64,000 nucleotides of DNA. Source: Cytophagales bacterium (GTDB lineage: Bacteria > Bacteroidota > Bacteroidia > Cytophagales > UBA9547). The notes beneath the pieces are model-generated. The model searched no databases. It was given only the letters and a program-made list of their open reading frames with translations, and was not told the DNA's origin. The translations under genes were made by a program, and so were the position numbers. The stretch is from the NCBI GenBank assembly GCA_013297755.1, contig JAAFIH010000014.1:1-64000 (forward strand). Reading direction: 5' to 3'. Shown here in pieces: positions 45,466 to 53,247 of the stretch; within the stretch, counting starts at the first letter, position 1, and each line of letters starts with the position of its first letter.

Positions 45466-45587
45466 TGTAAGTACTTATAATCAAACATTGTTTTTACCAA
45501 ACTTTTTAAACTTGTATTGTGTTGCCAACCCAAACTGTTTATAGTAGTTGGGTTGGATACTAAAATCTCGTATTCTTTTTTAAAATC
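45466..45587 (-). pseudogene. Duplicated 3' end of the dehydratase gene
   Basis: 45474-45587 matches 46382-46495, the last 114 bp region of the dehydratase gene, at an offset of 908 bp with roughly a dozen differences. It reads D-F-K-K-E-Y-E-I-L-V-S-N-P-T-T-I-N-S-L-G-W and stops just inside the GT4 gene. The PIN/antitoxin module lies between the copies and its toxin stop codon is formed at this junction. Confidence 0.92.
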
Positions 45588-45986
45588 AGAATTTGAACAA
45601 TTTCAAATCAGAAATGTACTTAAAGTCTTTTTGATTGTATGTAAATAGTTCAATATTCATCACAATTGCAATAGCTGCTATTATACAATCGGGCAATGCC
45701 ATCCCATGACTCAACCTATACTTTAGCATTAAATCAAATGCTTTTAAAGAAATTTCATTATTTATTAAAGCGATGTTAAATCTATTAAGTTTTTTGTTCA
45801 ATACATTTAAGTCTGTTTTATTACCAATGCCAGCTAATAATTCTAATTTTAAACAGTAGAAATTACTATATTATCCAAACTAATTTTGTTATTAATAATA
45901 GAAACTGTTTTTTCATTTCTAGCATTTTTAACATCAAAATAATCTATCATTACATCTGTATCGCATAAAGTTATTTTCTCTGCCAT
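45586..45986 (-). pseudogene. PIN-domain toxin with a single frameshift
   Basis: From ATG 45986, C-D-T-D-V-M-I-D-Y-F-D gives the first PIN acidic cluster. The frame hits a TAA at 45849-45851, and the C-terminal part continues one frame over with K-L-E-L-L-A-G and L-P-D-C-I-I-A-A-I-A. Adding one T to the T run restores a protein of about 133 aa, normal for VapC-like RNases. The overlap of 16 bp with the antitoxin is typical. The toxin may be dead, leaving the antitoxin alone. Confidence 0.85.
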
Positions 45987-46207
45987 AATTCAATTCTTAA
46001 TTTTGCAGCATCTAAATTTTTATTGCTAAATATAGCCGTAAGGTCAGAAATATCGATTTTAGGATTTCCCGAAATTATATTTTCAGCTTTAGTTTTAACT
46101 TTCATTTTTTCTTTAGGCTTCTCAATCACAAAATCTAAATATTTAGAAAAATCTTTTAGTGCTTTTAATGTTTTTTGATTTTGATATGAAATTATAACTT
46201 GTGGCAT
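45971..46207 (-). CDS. Antitoxin of the PIN-domain pair
   Basis: 78 aa. M-P-Q-V-I-I-S-Y-Q-N-Q-K-T-L-K-A-L-K-D at the N-terminus and P-K-I-D-I-S-D-L-T-A-I-F, with W-Q-R-K at the end. Position, size and overlap with the PIN gene define it; similar small proteins precede PIN toxins in Bacteroidota. TAGATTTG at 46244-46251 (minus strand) could be its -7 box. Confidence 0.7.
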   Translation of the reverse strand: MPQVIISYQNQKTLKALKDFSKYLDFVIEKPKEKMKVKTKAENIISGNPKIDISDLTAIFSNKNLDAAKLRIELWQRK

Positions 46208-46372
46208 GAGGTTTTAATTATTGTTTAAATTGATACAACAATACAAATCTAATAGAATTTGTGGCTAATTGTTTTAAAATTTGATGGCTGGCTTTTTGGT
46301 AACCATAGCTGATGTTTGTGTCCTCAAAGACGATAATGAATAGACAATGGAGAAAATTTTTAATTTTTTTCA

Positions 46373-47254
46373 TTATTTGTGCTTATAATCAAACATTGTT
46401 TTTGCTAAATTCTCTAAACTTGTTTCATGTTTCCAACCCATACTGTTTATAGTAGTTGGGTTAGATACTAAAATCTCGTATTCTTTTTTAAAATCTTGTT
46501 GTGTTGTTGTTACTTTATGCCAATCAATACCTGCATAATTACCGCAAAAAACTAACCACTCTTCAATACTATGTGCTTTACCTGTGCCTATTACGGCTTC
46601 AAATATGGTATTGTTATTAATAAATGTCCAAATACCTTGCACAATATCGCTGGCAAAACCAAATTCTTTTTTTACAGTAATATCAAATAGGTTTAATGTT
46701 TCTTTACTGCCTTGAGCTATTCGTTTTAGAGTTTGCACAATTTTTTGGTTTACATGTCGCTCTGATCGTAATGGGCTATCGTGGTTAAAAAAATAGCCAA
46801 CATATACATTTAAACCTAAAGTACGATAATATCTAGCCGCATATACCGATTGTATGCGAGCAATAGCGTAGGGACTATTGGCAATAAATTCATCTGTTTC
46901 TTTGATGGGTAAGCCATTATTTACAAATTGCAAACCACTACCCGATAAAAAAACTTTGCTGTGTTTAGAATATTGGTAAACAGCTTCTAAAATATTAAGT
47001 GTGCCCGTAGAAATTGTTTGATGATTCTCAAACAATACATTATGCCTTGTGGTAGAGTTTGCGGCTAAATGAAAAATATAATCAGGCTGGCTATGGCTAA
47101 TAAGTTCTTTTACAAAAGTATAGTTTGCCACATCGCCTATTTGCCAATGATTATTAGTTCTGGCAACGCCAATAACTTCTATTTTTTTTGAAAGCAGTAA
47201 TTGGCTTAAATAAAAACCATCTTGCCCATTTGCTCCAAATATGACTGCTTTCAT
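46373..47254 (-). CDS. GDP-mannose 4,6-dehydratase-like SDR enzyme
   Basis: 293 aa. G-A-N-G-Q-D-G at 8-14 is the NAD(P)-binding loop of this SDR group, followed by H-L-A-A-N-S-T-T-R-H-N and N-S-P-Y-A-I-A-R. The catalytic YxxxK reads Y-A-I-A-R, with Arg for Lys. V-G-Y-F-F-N-H-D-S-P-L-R-S-E-R fits the family. It makes a deoxysugar or related donor for the glycan. It ends 0 bp from the FkbM gene before it. Its last 114 bp have a copy beyond the PIN module. Confidence 0.85.
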   Translation of the reverse strand: MKAVIFGANGQDGFYLSQLLLSKKIEVIGVARTNNHWQIGDVANYTFVKELISHSQPDYIFHLAANSTTRHNVLFENHQTISTGTLNILEAVYQYSKHSKVFLSGSGLQFVNNGLPIKETDEFIANSPYAIARIQSVYAARYYRTLGLNVYVGYFFNHDSPLRSERHVNQKIVQTLKRIAQGSKETLNLFDITVKKEFGFASDIVQGIWTFINNNTIFEAVIGTGKAHSIEEWLVFCGNYAGIDWHKVTTTQQDFKKEYEILVSNPTTINSMGWKHETSLENLAKTMFDYKHK

Positions 47255-47971
47255 TTATTTGTTATTATAAAACCAGCTTTTGTTTACAAAAATAGTATTT
47301 ATATACGTGTCGGCATAAACAAAATAGTCTTTTGAAATCATATAGTCTTGTATATCATTATTTTTTGGTCTGATATGGTTTTCGCTATAGGTACAAGTTT
47401 CAGCACAAATAATGGGTATTGGGTATTTATTAAAATTTATTGATTTTAGTATATCCAAATCCAACCCTTCCACATCAATAGATAAATAATCAGGGTAAGT
47501 TTCAAAATTTTCTACAATAATGTTTTCTAGTGTTTTTAATGCTACTTTTTCTACTTTAACAATTTTATAGGTACCTTGACTTTGGCGATATTCTGCTTCT
47601 AGTTTGTCAAAAGTGTTTAACGAAGGCTCGTTAAAAATATAAAAGTCAGCAATGGGAGCACTAGAAAAACTTACACCTACATTTAATACCTTATCCTTTG
47701 GTCTGTTTTTTTTTATATTTTCAATAAAAGAAATATCTGCCTCTACACATACTCCGTTATACCCTTTTGTGTAGAAAAGGTATGTGTTATTGTGATTTAT
47801 TGGGTTATTTGTACCTATCTCTAAATAACTAAATTTTTTAAGTTTTTTATCATTGATTAAAAAATTTATAATTGAATCTTCGCCCGCTTGCGAAAAAGAA
47901 TTAGGTACAGTTTGTGGTTTTATATAGTTAAAAATTATTTTTTTTACTATATTTTTTATTTGTTGTATCAT
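47255..47971 (-). CDS. FkbM family methyltransferase
   Basis: 238 aa. Y-L-E-I-G-T-N-N-P-I-N-H-N-N-T-Y-L-F-Y and L-S-I-D-V-E-G-L-D-L-D-I-L mark a short FkbM branch. S-Q-A-G-E-D-S-I-I-N near the N-terminus is also typical. A sugar O-methyltransferase by inference. Stop and start codons touch those of both neighbours, showing a single translated block 46373-50002. Confidence 0.88.
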   Translation of the reverse strand: MIQQIKNIVKKIIFNYIKPQTVPNSFSQAGEDSIINFLINDKKLKKFSYLEIGTNNPINHNNTYLFYTKGYNGVCVEADISFIENIKKNRPKDKVLNVGVSFSSAPIADFYIFNEPSLNTFDKLEAEYRQSQGTYKIVKVEKVALKTLENIIVENFETYPDYLSIDVEGLDLDILKSINFNKYPIPIICAETCTYSENHIRPKNNDIQDYMISKDYFVYADTYINTIFVNKSWFYNNK

Positions 47972-49210
47972 TTACACTATTTCGATTTCGGGTAATGGAA
48001 AAATAAATTTGCCACCTTGTTCTAAATATTCTTTCTCACGTTCTAAGATAGAATTTTTAAAGTGCCAAGGCAACACTAAAAAATAATCAGGTTTCATGGC
48101 TTTTGCTTCTTTTTCGGATATAATCTGTATGTGTGTACCAGGCGTAAAAGCCCCAAATTTTTCTTCGTTTACTTCTGCAATAAAAGGTATATGCGTTGCA
48201 TTTAAACCACAAAATTGCAGCAACACATTTCCTTTGGTAGATGCACCATAGCCTATTACTTTTTTGCCATCGTTTACTAAGGCTACAATAAGGTCTAATA
48301 AATTTTTGCGGTGTTTAAAAACTCTTTCTTCAAAGTCTCGGTATGGCTTTGGGGTATCTAAGCCCATATCGTCTTCTTGTTTCAACATCCAATCTATTAC
48401 AGGTGAATTGGCTACAAGGCTTGAATTTTGTTTTGCGGCAGTTACCGCAAAACTACCTCCATTTACGCTATTCATTTGCACATCTATTACCTTCATGCCG
48501 CAACTTTCTAGTAGTTTTTTTACTACTTTAAATGAGTAGAACTCTAAATGTTCGTGGCATATAGTATCGTAAGAGTTGGTACGCAACATAGAAGGCATAT
48601 AGCTTTGTTCGAAATGCCAAATTCCGTTTTCTTCTAACACTGCTGCTATATCTTTTACAAATTTGGCAGGTTGCTCCAAATCATAAAACATGGCTATTGA
48701 AGTAATAATTTTAGCTTTTTCGGTGGGGAAATTTTGGCGAAATACTGTTTCAGAAAAAAAATCGGGTATCAGGGTAATATCATCTGTATAATATTCTAAA
48801 AATTTTTTGCCCGTAGGGTCTATGCCCACTTTGCGGTATTTGCCTTTATAGGCTTTTAACGAAGTAGCATCGTTACTTCCAATATCAATAATTAAATCTC
48901 CTTCTTTAGGTTTGGCAAGTCGTTCTAAAAAATGTATTTTGTTTGTTAAATGCGAAACCATCGATTTGTTAAGCCCCGAACGATAGCCATAATTATCGCC
49001 ATACATTTCGTCAAGGCTGTACGAGTGTTTCATTTGTAACAAGCCACTATCAGGGCACCAAACTAAATCCAAAGGCCCTTTGGTTACAACTTCATCTTTA
49101 CTTTTAGGAAAAACACCAGTTAAATATTGATCGCCTAAGGATAATACGGTAATTAAATTGGTGCTACCGCTAATGCGGCATTTAGAAATTTCTGTGTAAG
49201 AATTGTTCAT
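47972..49210 (-). CDS. Sugar C-methyltransferase (class I SAM-dependent)
   Basis: 412 aa. The N-terminal part has the C-R-I-S-G-S and L-G-D-Q-Y-L-T-G-V-F-P region of the zinc-binding domain, then D-I-G-S-N-D-A-T for SAM, C-H-E-H-L-E-F-Y-S as the catalytic His-Glu-His motif, and G-Y-G-A-S-T-K-G-N-V-L-L-Q-F in the C-terminal domain. This is the NovU/TylC3-like group that adds a methyl to a ketosugar carbon. Together with the dehydratase it suggests a branched deoxysugar in the glycan. Confidence 0.9.
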   Translation of the reverse strand: MNNSYTEISKCRISGSTNLITVLSLGDQYLTGVFPKSKDEVVTKGPLDLVWCPDSGLLQMKHSYSLDEMYGDNYGYRSGLNKSMVSHLTNKIHFLERLAKPKEGDLIIDIGSNDATSLKAYKGKYRKVGIDPTGKKFLEYYTDDITLIPDFFSETVFRQNFPTEKAKIITSIAMFYDLEQPAKFVKDIAAVLEENGIWHFEQSYMPSMLRTNSYDTICHEHLEFYSFKVVKKLLESCGMKVIDVQMNSVNGGSFAVTAAKQNSSLVANSPVIDWMLKQEDDMGLDTPKPYRDFEERVFKHRKNLLDLIVALVNDGKKVIGYGASTKGNVLLQFCGLNATHIPFIAEVNEEKFGAFTPGTHIQIISEKEAKAMKPDYFLVLPWHFKNSILEREKEYLEQGGKFIFPLPEIEIV

Positions 49211-50002
49211 TTATCGTGGAATAATTAAATAATTGTGGCCATTAATATTTTTATAAAATTTATAGTTTATGCTTTGCACAAAATCTACATAATCTTGAAA
49301 ACATAAATCATACTTTTCTTCAAAATGATACTCATATTCAAATAAAATTGGCATTTGATGTTTTGCTATTGTTTTTACAGCACCTTGCATGGCTTGCAAA
49401 TCGCCCCCTTGTATATCTATTTTCATAAAGCTTATAGGTTGCTCAATATTTAGACTATCAATAGTAAAAGATTTTACTTCTCTACCTTTAGTAGCATTAT
49501 AATCAATTCCATAAGCACCGTAAGCTTCATATTCTTCAAAATCTTGTTCGGGAAATATTAAAATTTCGTTATCTACATTGTGTACTGCACCAAAATGAGT
49601 GATTATTTTGTTTTCTTTTTGGTTAGCTTTAATATTCTTATTTAAGATTTCAAAAATCCAATCATCTGCATCAAAAGCATGCACACAACCATTTTCTCCT
49701 ACCAAATTAGAAAACAAAATACTCATTTGCCCAAAATTAGAACCAACATCTAACACAGAGGTGTTGGGCTTAATGTATTTGGTGGCTAAATCAACCACAT
49801 CTTTCTCAAATATCTGGTTACTAATAATGGTATTGGCTACCACATCATTAACTGCATCGGTAGGTAAATAGTACTTTCCAGTAGTTGTATTGTATAGCGT
49901 CAAATTTTTTGTTCGCTTACTTCTTATTTCTATTGATTTTTTATTGAATTTTATGATATCAAAACCCAAATTATTTAAAATACTTTTAATTAGTTGTTTC
50001 AT
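49211..50002 (-). CDS. FkbM family methyltransferase
   Basis: 263 aa. V-L-D-V-G-S-N-F-G-Q-M-S-I-L-F and S-F-M-K-I-D-I-Q-G-G-D-L-Q-A-M, with P-I-L-F-E-Y-E-Y near the end. A sugar O-methyltransferase by inference. It starts 3 bp after the Wzt-like stop and joins the C-methyltransferase directly. Confidence 0.88.
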   Translation of the reverse strand: MKQLIKSILNNLGFDIIKFNKKSIEIRSKRTKNLTLYNTTTGKYYLPTDAVNDVVANTIISNQIFEKDVVDLATKYIKPNTSVLDVGSNFGQMSILFSNLVGENGCVHAFDADDWIFEILNKNIKANQKENKIITHFGAVHNVDNEILIFPEQDFEEYEAYGAYGIDYNATKGREVKSFTIDSLNIEQPISFMKIDIQGGDLQAMQGAVKTIAKHQMPILFEYEYHFEEKYDLCFQDYVDFVQSINYKFYKNINGHNYLIIPR

Positions 50003-50005
50003 TTG

Positions 50006-51274
50006 TTAATTTAATAATTTATTGATTGAATATTGTGCAAAAACACTTCCATAATCGGCACCTTCGTATCTCGAAAATTCGGAACCAGTTTCAACAATTG
50101 TAAAAGGTAAAATATCGTCTTGTAAATCGTATAGTTTAACGCCAGGATGATTAATACACATTACCCAAGAGTAATTTCCTGGTGTTAAGAACTGTTTAGG
50201 TATCGCTATAAGTAAATCTATTTTTTCGTTGTTTGTATAATACTTATTTAATTGCTCGTGAATTGTAAAAATCGCTTTTTTGTTTCTATCAATTAATCTC
50301 ATTGCTAATTCTAACGAATTATTAAAATTTGGTACAATTAAACGAATTTTTATAGCTATATTTTCGTCAAACTTAAAATTTTCTTTTGTATTTGAATATT
50401 CATCACAAACAATTATTGTTTCAAAGTGATTATCAATAATTTGTTTACTTTTAATGAAAGATTTGGCTTTATTACTAAAATTATCTAAATATAAATTTAT
50501 TATATCTTCTGTACTTCCATAATTGGTTAATCTCCCATTATCCATTAATGTACTTTTATTACATAACTGGCTTATACTTCCCATATTATGACTCACAAAA
50601 AGCACTGTTCTTCCTTCTTTAGAACTTACATCGCCCATTTTGCCCAAGCATTTTTTTTGAAATTCGGCATCGCCTACGGCTAGGACTTCATCTACTATTA
50701 ATATTTCGCTTTCTAAATGTGCTGCCACTGCAAAGGCCAATCGTACATACATACCTGAGCTGTAGCGTTTTACGGGGGTGTCTATGTATCTATCCACGCC
50801 TGCAAAATCTACGATTTCGTCAAATTTACGCTTTATTTCGGCTTTTCGCATTCCTAATATGGCTCCATTGAGGTATATGTTTTCTCGGCCGCTTAGTTCT
50901 GGATGAAACCCTGTGCCAACTTCTAGTAAACTCGCCACTCTACCTTTGAGCTTTATACTGCCAGTGGTAGGGGAGGTAACCCTACTAAGAATTTTTAATA
51001 ATGTACTTTTGCCAGCACCATTTCTGCCAATGATACCAACTGCTTGCCCTTGTTCGATTTCAAAATTGATGTCTTTGAGGCTCCATACAATATCATTTGC
51101 CCCTTGACTTTTGGATGTGCGGTCGTTCGTTTGACCTATTTTTAGAAATGGATCTTCTTTTCCACGGATTTTGGCCCACCAACGCTCTATGTCATGCGAG
51201 ATTGTGCCTGTACCAATATCGCCTAGTTGGTATGCTTTACTTAAATTTTCTACTTGTATGGCTATGTTACTCAT
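50006..51274 (-). CDS. wzt: ABC transporter ATPase for polysaccharide export (Wzt-like)
   Basis: 422 aa from ATG 51274 (M-S-N-I-A-I-Q-V-E-N); the longer TTG frame starts within a REP hairpin and is rejected. Walker A G-R-N-G-A-G-K-S-T at 83-91, signature Y-S-S-G-M, Walker B I-L-I-V-D-E-V-L-A-V-G-D. Residues about 280-422 form the Wzt-type C-terminal domain that reads the glycan end. Its partner permease is 10 kb upstream at 61365-62222. An older 5' end of this gene (52078-52116) lies beyond the inserted transposase. Confidence 0.92.
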   Translation of the reverse strand: MSNIAIQVENLSKAYQLGDIGTGTISHDIERWWAKIRGKEDPFLKIGQTNDRTSKSQGANDIVWSLKDINFEIEQGQAVGIIGRNGAGKSTLLKILSRVTSPTTGSIKLKGRVASLLEVGTGFHPELSGRENIYLNGAILGMRKAEIKRKFDEIVDFAGVDRYIDTPVKRYSSGMYVRLAFAVAAHLESEILIVDEVLAVGDAEFQKKCLGKMGDVSSKEGRTVLFVSHNMGSISQLCNKSTLMDNGRLTNYGSTEDIINLYLDNFSNKAKSFIKSKQIIDNHFETIIVCDEYSNTKENFKFDENIAIKIRLIVPNFNNSLELAMRLIDRNKKAIFTIHEQLNKYYTNNEKIDLLIAIPKQFLTPGNYSWVMCINHPGVKLYDLQDDILPFTIVETGSEFSRYEGADYGSVFAQYSINKLLN

Positions 51275-51281
51275 ATTTGGG

Positions 51282-51314
51282 AACAAAGCCTTTCTTTAAA
51301 AGAAAGGCTTTGTT
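51282..51314. repeat. REP-like perfect hairpin between the transposase and wzt
   Basis: 15-bp stem AACAAAGCCTTTCTT around a TAA loop. It is the same stem as at 33104-33136. It lies 8 bp before the wzt ATG, so a folded messenger could lower initiation. Confidence 0.9.
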
Positions 51315-51334
51315 TTAGATTTGGTAAGGATTTG

Positions 51335-51990
51335 AAAAAAGGCTTTGTTTTTAAAACTCCAATATAAGTTCTTGCAAATCTCTTATGTCTGTTATTGTAT
51401 TATGCTCTAATATATAATTTTCTTTATTTGAAAAGCAACTAATTACTTCCTCTTTTTTTAACTTAGTTTGTTTATCGCAAATAAAACTATGATAGCTAGA
51501 GTGTGGATAATCTCTAAAATCTGTTACAAACCCATGATTTTGAGGGTTTTGATGTATGTAAGTTATCAGTCTATTCAAATAAATTCTGTTATTTACTTCA
51601 ATTCTGCAAAATGGCTCTTCAAACAACGAACCACTTTGGTTGTACAGTTTATTTCTTGCTAAAGTAAAACTTTTGAAAAGACTAGCTAAAACATTGCTCA
51701 ATATCCAATTCAAATTTTTATTTATATGTTTTGTTTGCAACATGTTTCTTATTTCTAATTCGCTTTTTGTTTTTATTAGCAAATGAAAATGATTTTTCAT
51801 TAGACAATAAGCATAAGTATCAACATAAGGAGATACAAAAAGAGCATATTTTTGGAGAAAAAAATGATAGTTTTTTTCTTCTAAGAAAATATTTTGTCCT
51901 CTAATGCCTTTGTTATAAATATGGTAAAAAGTATTTTCTTTAAGTTGGGTGTTTTTAACGTCCATTTGTTAGTTTAACAAAGCCATTTTT
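51335..51990 (-). mobile_element. REP-associated transposase unit (REPtron-like)
   Basis: The transposase gene is flanked by inverted half-sites: 51335-51349 (AAAAAAGGCTTTGTT) and 51976-51990 (AACAAAGCCATTTTT), 14 of 15 complementary. A full hairpin follows at 51282-51314. This is the known layout of a RAYT gene with its own REP repeats. The wider unit 51267-52080 is bracketed by 28-bp copies of the wzt 5' region. Confidence 0.75.
51351..51965 (-). CDS. REP-associated Y1 transposase (IS200-like, HUH)
   Basis: 204 aa. The HUH metal motif is H59-F-H61 in C-L-M-K-N-H-F-H-L-L-I, and Y136 in L-I-T-Y-I-H-Q-N-P is the nucleophile. The N-terminal F-Y-H-I-Y-N-K-G is typical. It cuts and joins single-stranded DNA at REP hairpins; RAYTs are usually single-copy and domesticated. 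It lies between the AbiEii-like gene and wzt, in the operon direction. Confidence 0.92.
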   Translation of the reverse strand: MDVKNTQLKENTFYHIYNKGIRGQNIFLEEKNYHFFLQKYALFVSPYVDTYAYCLMKNHFHLLIKTKSELEIRNMLQTKHINKNLNWILSNVLASLFKSFTLARNKLYNQSGSLFEEPFCRIEVNNRIYLNRLITYIHQNPQNHGFVTDFRDYPHSSYHSFICDKQTKLKKEEVISCFSNKENYILEHNTITDIRDLQELILEF

Positions 51991-52077
51991 AAAAAAAAAG
52001 GATTTATTGTTCAAATTCAATTTGAGGCTGTGTTAAAGCTTGTCTTTGAATATTCATAAAATTAAATTTTTTGTAAA

Positions 52078-52116
52078 CTTACTTAAATTTTCTATTTGTA
52101 TGGCTTTGATTGACAA
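52078..52116 (-). pseudogene. Relic of the original wzt 5' end
   Basis: 52081-52108 matches 51239-51266 at 26 of 28 positions, offset 842 bp. In frame it reads S-I-K-A-I-Q-I-E-N-L-S-K from a TTG at 52114-52116, beside M-S-N-I-A-I-Q-V-E-N-L-S-K in the working gene. The frame is soon lost. It marks where wzt began before the transposase unit entered. Confidence 0.75.
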
Positions 52117-52127
52117 AATTATTTTTT

Positions 52128-52802
52128 TTAATAAAGTGAATTTTGTTTGCCCATTAGAATATCTTGTAGAAGAATTGGCATAGTTTTTTCGATTTCTAAT
52201 TGATTAAATTTATTTATCCAACGAACTTCATTTAATCTAGTTAAATTAAATTTTTCGAGAATTATCAATATTTCGCTTTCATCGACCCAAGCATCTTTAT
52301 TTTTTGCATATTCTACAATTTCTTTCCAACTAAAATTGTATTTAATAGAAATATGCCAAATATCTGCAATGTCTTTGGGTTCATCTCTGCTTAATGCACA
52401 AATTTTATTACTCAAAATATTTTCTATAATATCTGTGCGAACAAATAAAGAGGTTTGTATTGGCTGTTTAACTCTAAAAGCAACGTCATTGATAAACTCT
52501 ATTTTTAAAGATACATTTTCTAAATTAATAAATAATCTAGCAAAACTTTCTCCAGTAATTGCAATTTCTACTTTATCAGGAAATTCTACTTTTAAAGCTT
52601 GTATACATGACTGTACTTGTTGATTAAAATCAGAAACACGATTAACAAAAAAATCTAAATCATCAGAAAATCTATGATGAAGGTAGTTTCTACTCAAAGC
52701 TGTACCACCAGTAAGATAAAAATCAGTTTCAATTTTACCCAAAATATTTAAAACCCTATCTTGCAGTGGATAAAGTTGTGTTGTGTAATATTCTGCCAAC
52801 AT
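52128..52802 (-). CDS. AbiEii/AbiGii-type nucleotidyltransferase toxin
   Basis: 224 aa. F-Y-L-T-G-G-T-A-L-S-R-N-Y-L at 28-41 and R-F-S-D-D-L-D-F-F at 44-52 are the nucleotide-binding and Asp motifs of this DNA polymerase beta-like toxin fold. Known relatives are toxins of type IV toxin-antitoxin abortive-infection systems. It overlaps the partner gene by 47 bp. The start at ATG 52802 follows the common M-L-A-E-Y-Y-T-T-Q-L-Y-P form. Confidence 0.88.
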   Translation of the reverse strand: MLAEYYTTQLYPLQDRVLNILGKIETDFYLTGGTALSRNYLHHRFSDDLDFFVNRVSDFNQQVQSCIQALKVEFPDKVEIAITGESFARLFINLENVSLKIEFINDVAFRVKQPIQTSLFVRTDIIENILSNKICALSRDEPKDIADIWHISIKYNFSWKEIVEYAKNKDAWVDESEILIILEKFNLTRLNEVRWINKFNQLEIEKTMPILLQDILMGKQNSLY

Positions 52803-53064
52803 TAGTGTATCGAAATTTTAAACTTTCAAATCTTATTTTATTAATATTACTAGGACTTATTAATTCTTTTAACTGTGTTTGAGGGATAATGTCTATTAAT
52901 TTATACCAAGAGAATGTCTCCATTAGTCGTACATACAACTTAGGCAAAGTTACATCATGGCTTGTTTCTATTTTTTTTTCTAAAATATCCAACAGTTCGT
53001 CTCCAGTGATTTGGCGATCCCAAAACGCTTTTTTTAGATATTTTTTCTTTTCTTCGATGTCCAT
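52756..53064 (-). CDS. Partner (probable antitoxin) of the AbiEii-like protein
   Basis: 102 aa. L-K-K-A-F-W-D-R-Q-I-T-G-D-E-L-L-D-I-L and T-L-P-K-L-Y-V-R-L-M-E-T-F-S-W-Y-K-L are like the small helical proteins found ahead of AbiEii genes in Bacteroidota. It is not a classical AbiEi with a long C-terminal domain. Function is inferred from the overlap with the toxin. Confidence 0.65.
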   Translation of the reverse strand: MDIEEKKKYLKKAFWDRQITGDELLDILEKKIETSHDVTLPKLYVRLMETFSWYKLIDIIPQTQLKELISPSNINKIRFESLKFRYTNVGRILHNTTLSTAR

Positions 53065-53124
53065 TTTTTTATATTTTCAATATTTAAAAATATTTTAGAT
53101 AATAATGTGTTAATAATTATTTAA

Positions 53125-53240
53125 AGGAATTACTAAAAACCTCAATTCCGCTGAAGCCCTCCTTTTTAGATTCTGTGGTATCAAAACAGAAATTGGTTTT
53201 GTGGGGCTTTTGATAATAAATTTGAGATTTATGGAAGTCT
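53125..53240. repeat. Dispersed hairpin repeat, copy R3 (inverted)
   Basis: Reverse complement of R2 (25488-25645), sharing GGAATTnCTAAAAACCTCAA, AAGCCCTCC and TTCTGTGG blocks in order. It lies between the HepT gene and the AbiEii partner gene. The element again sits at the 3' end of a toxin gene. Confidence 0.55.
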
Positions 53241-53247
53241 CCAAAAT

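Noticed and set aside
42970-46330. Related TTTGTnTCCTCA motifs at about 42985-43015 (inverted) and 46312-46330
   Set aside because: Similarity covers only about 20 bp with mismatches; too weak to call a repeat family.
25362-46495. Integron cassette array, because toxin modules are co-oriented
   Set aside because: No tyrosine integrase, no attC-like sites shared by the modules, modules carry their own promoters, and the flanking copies are different gene ends each time.
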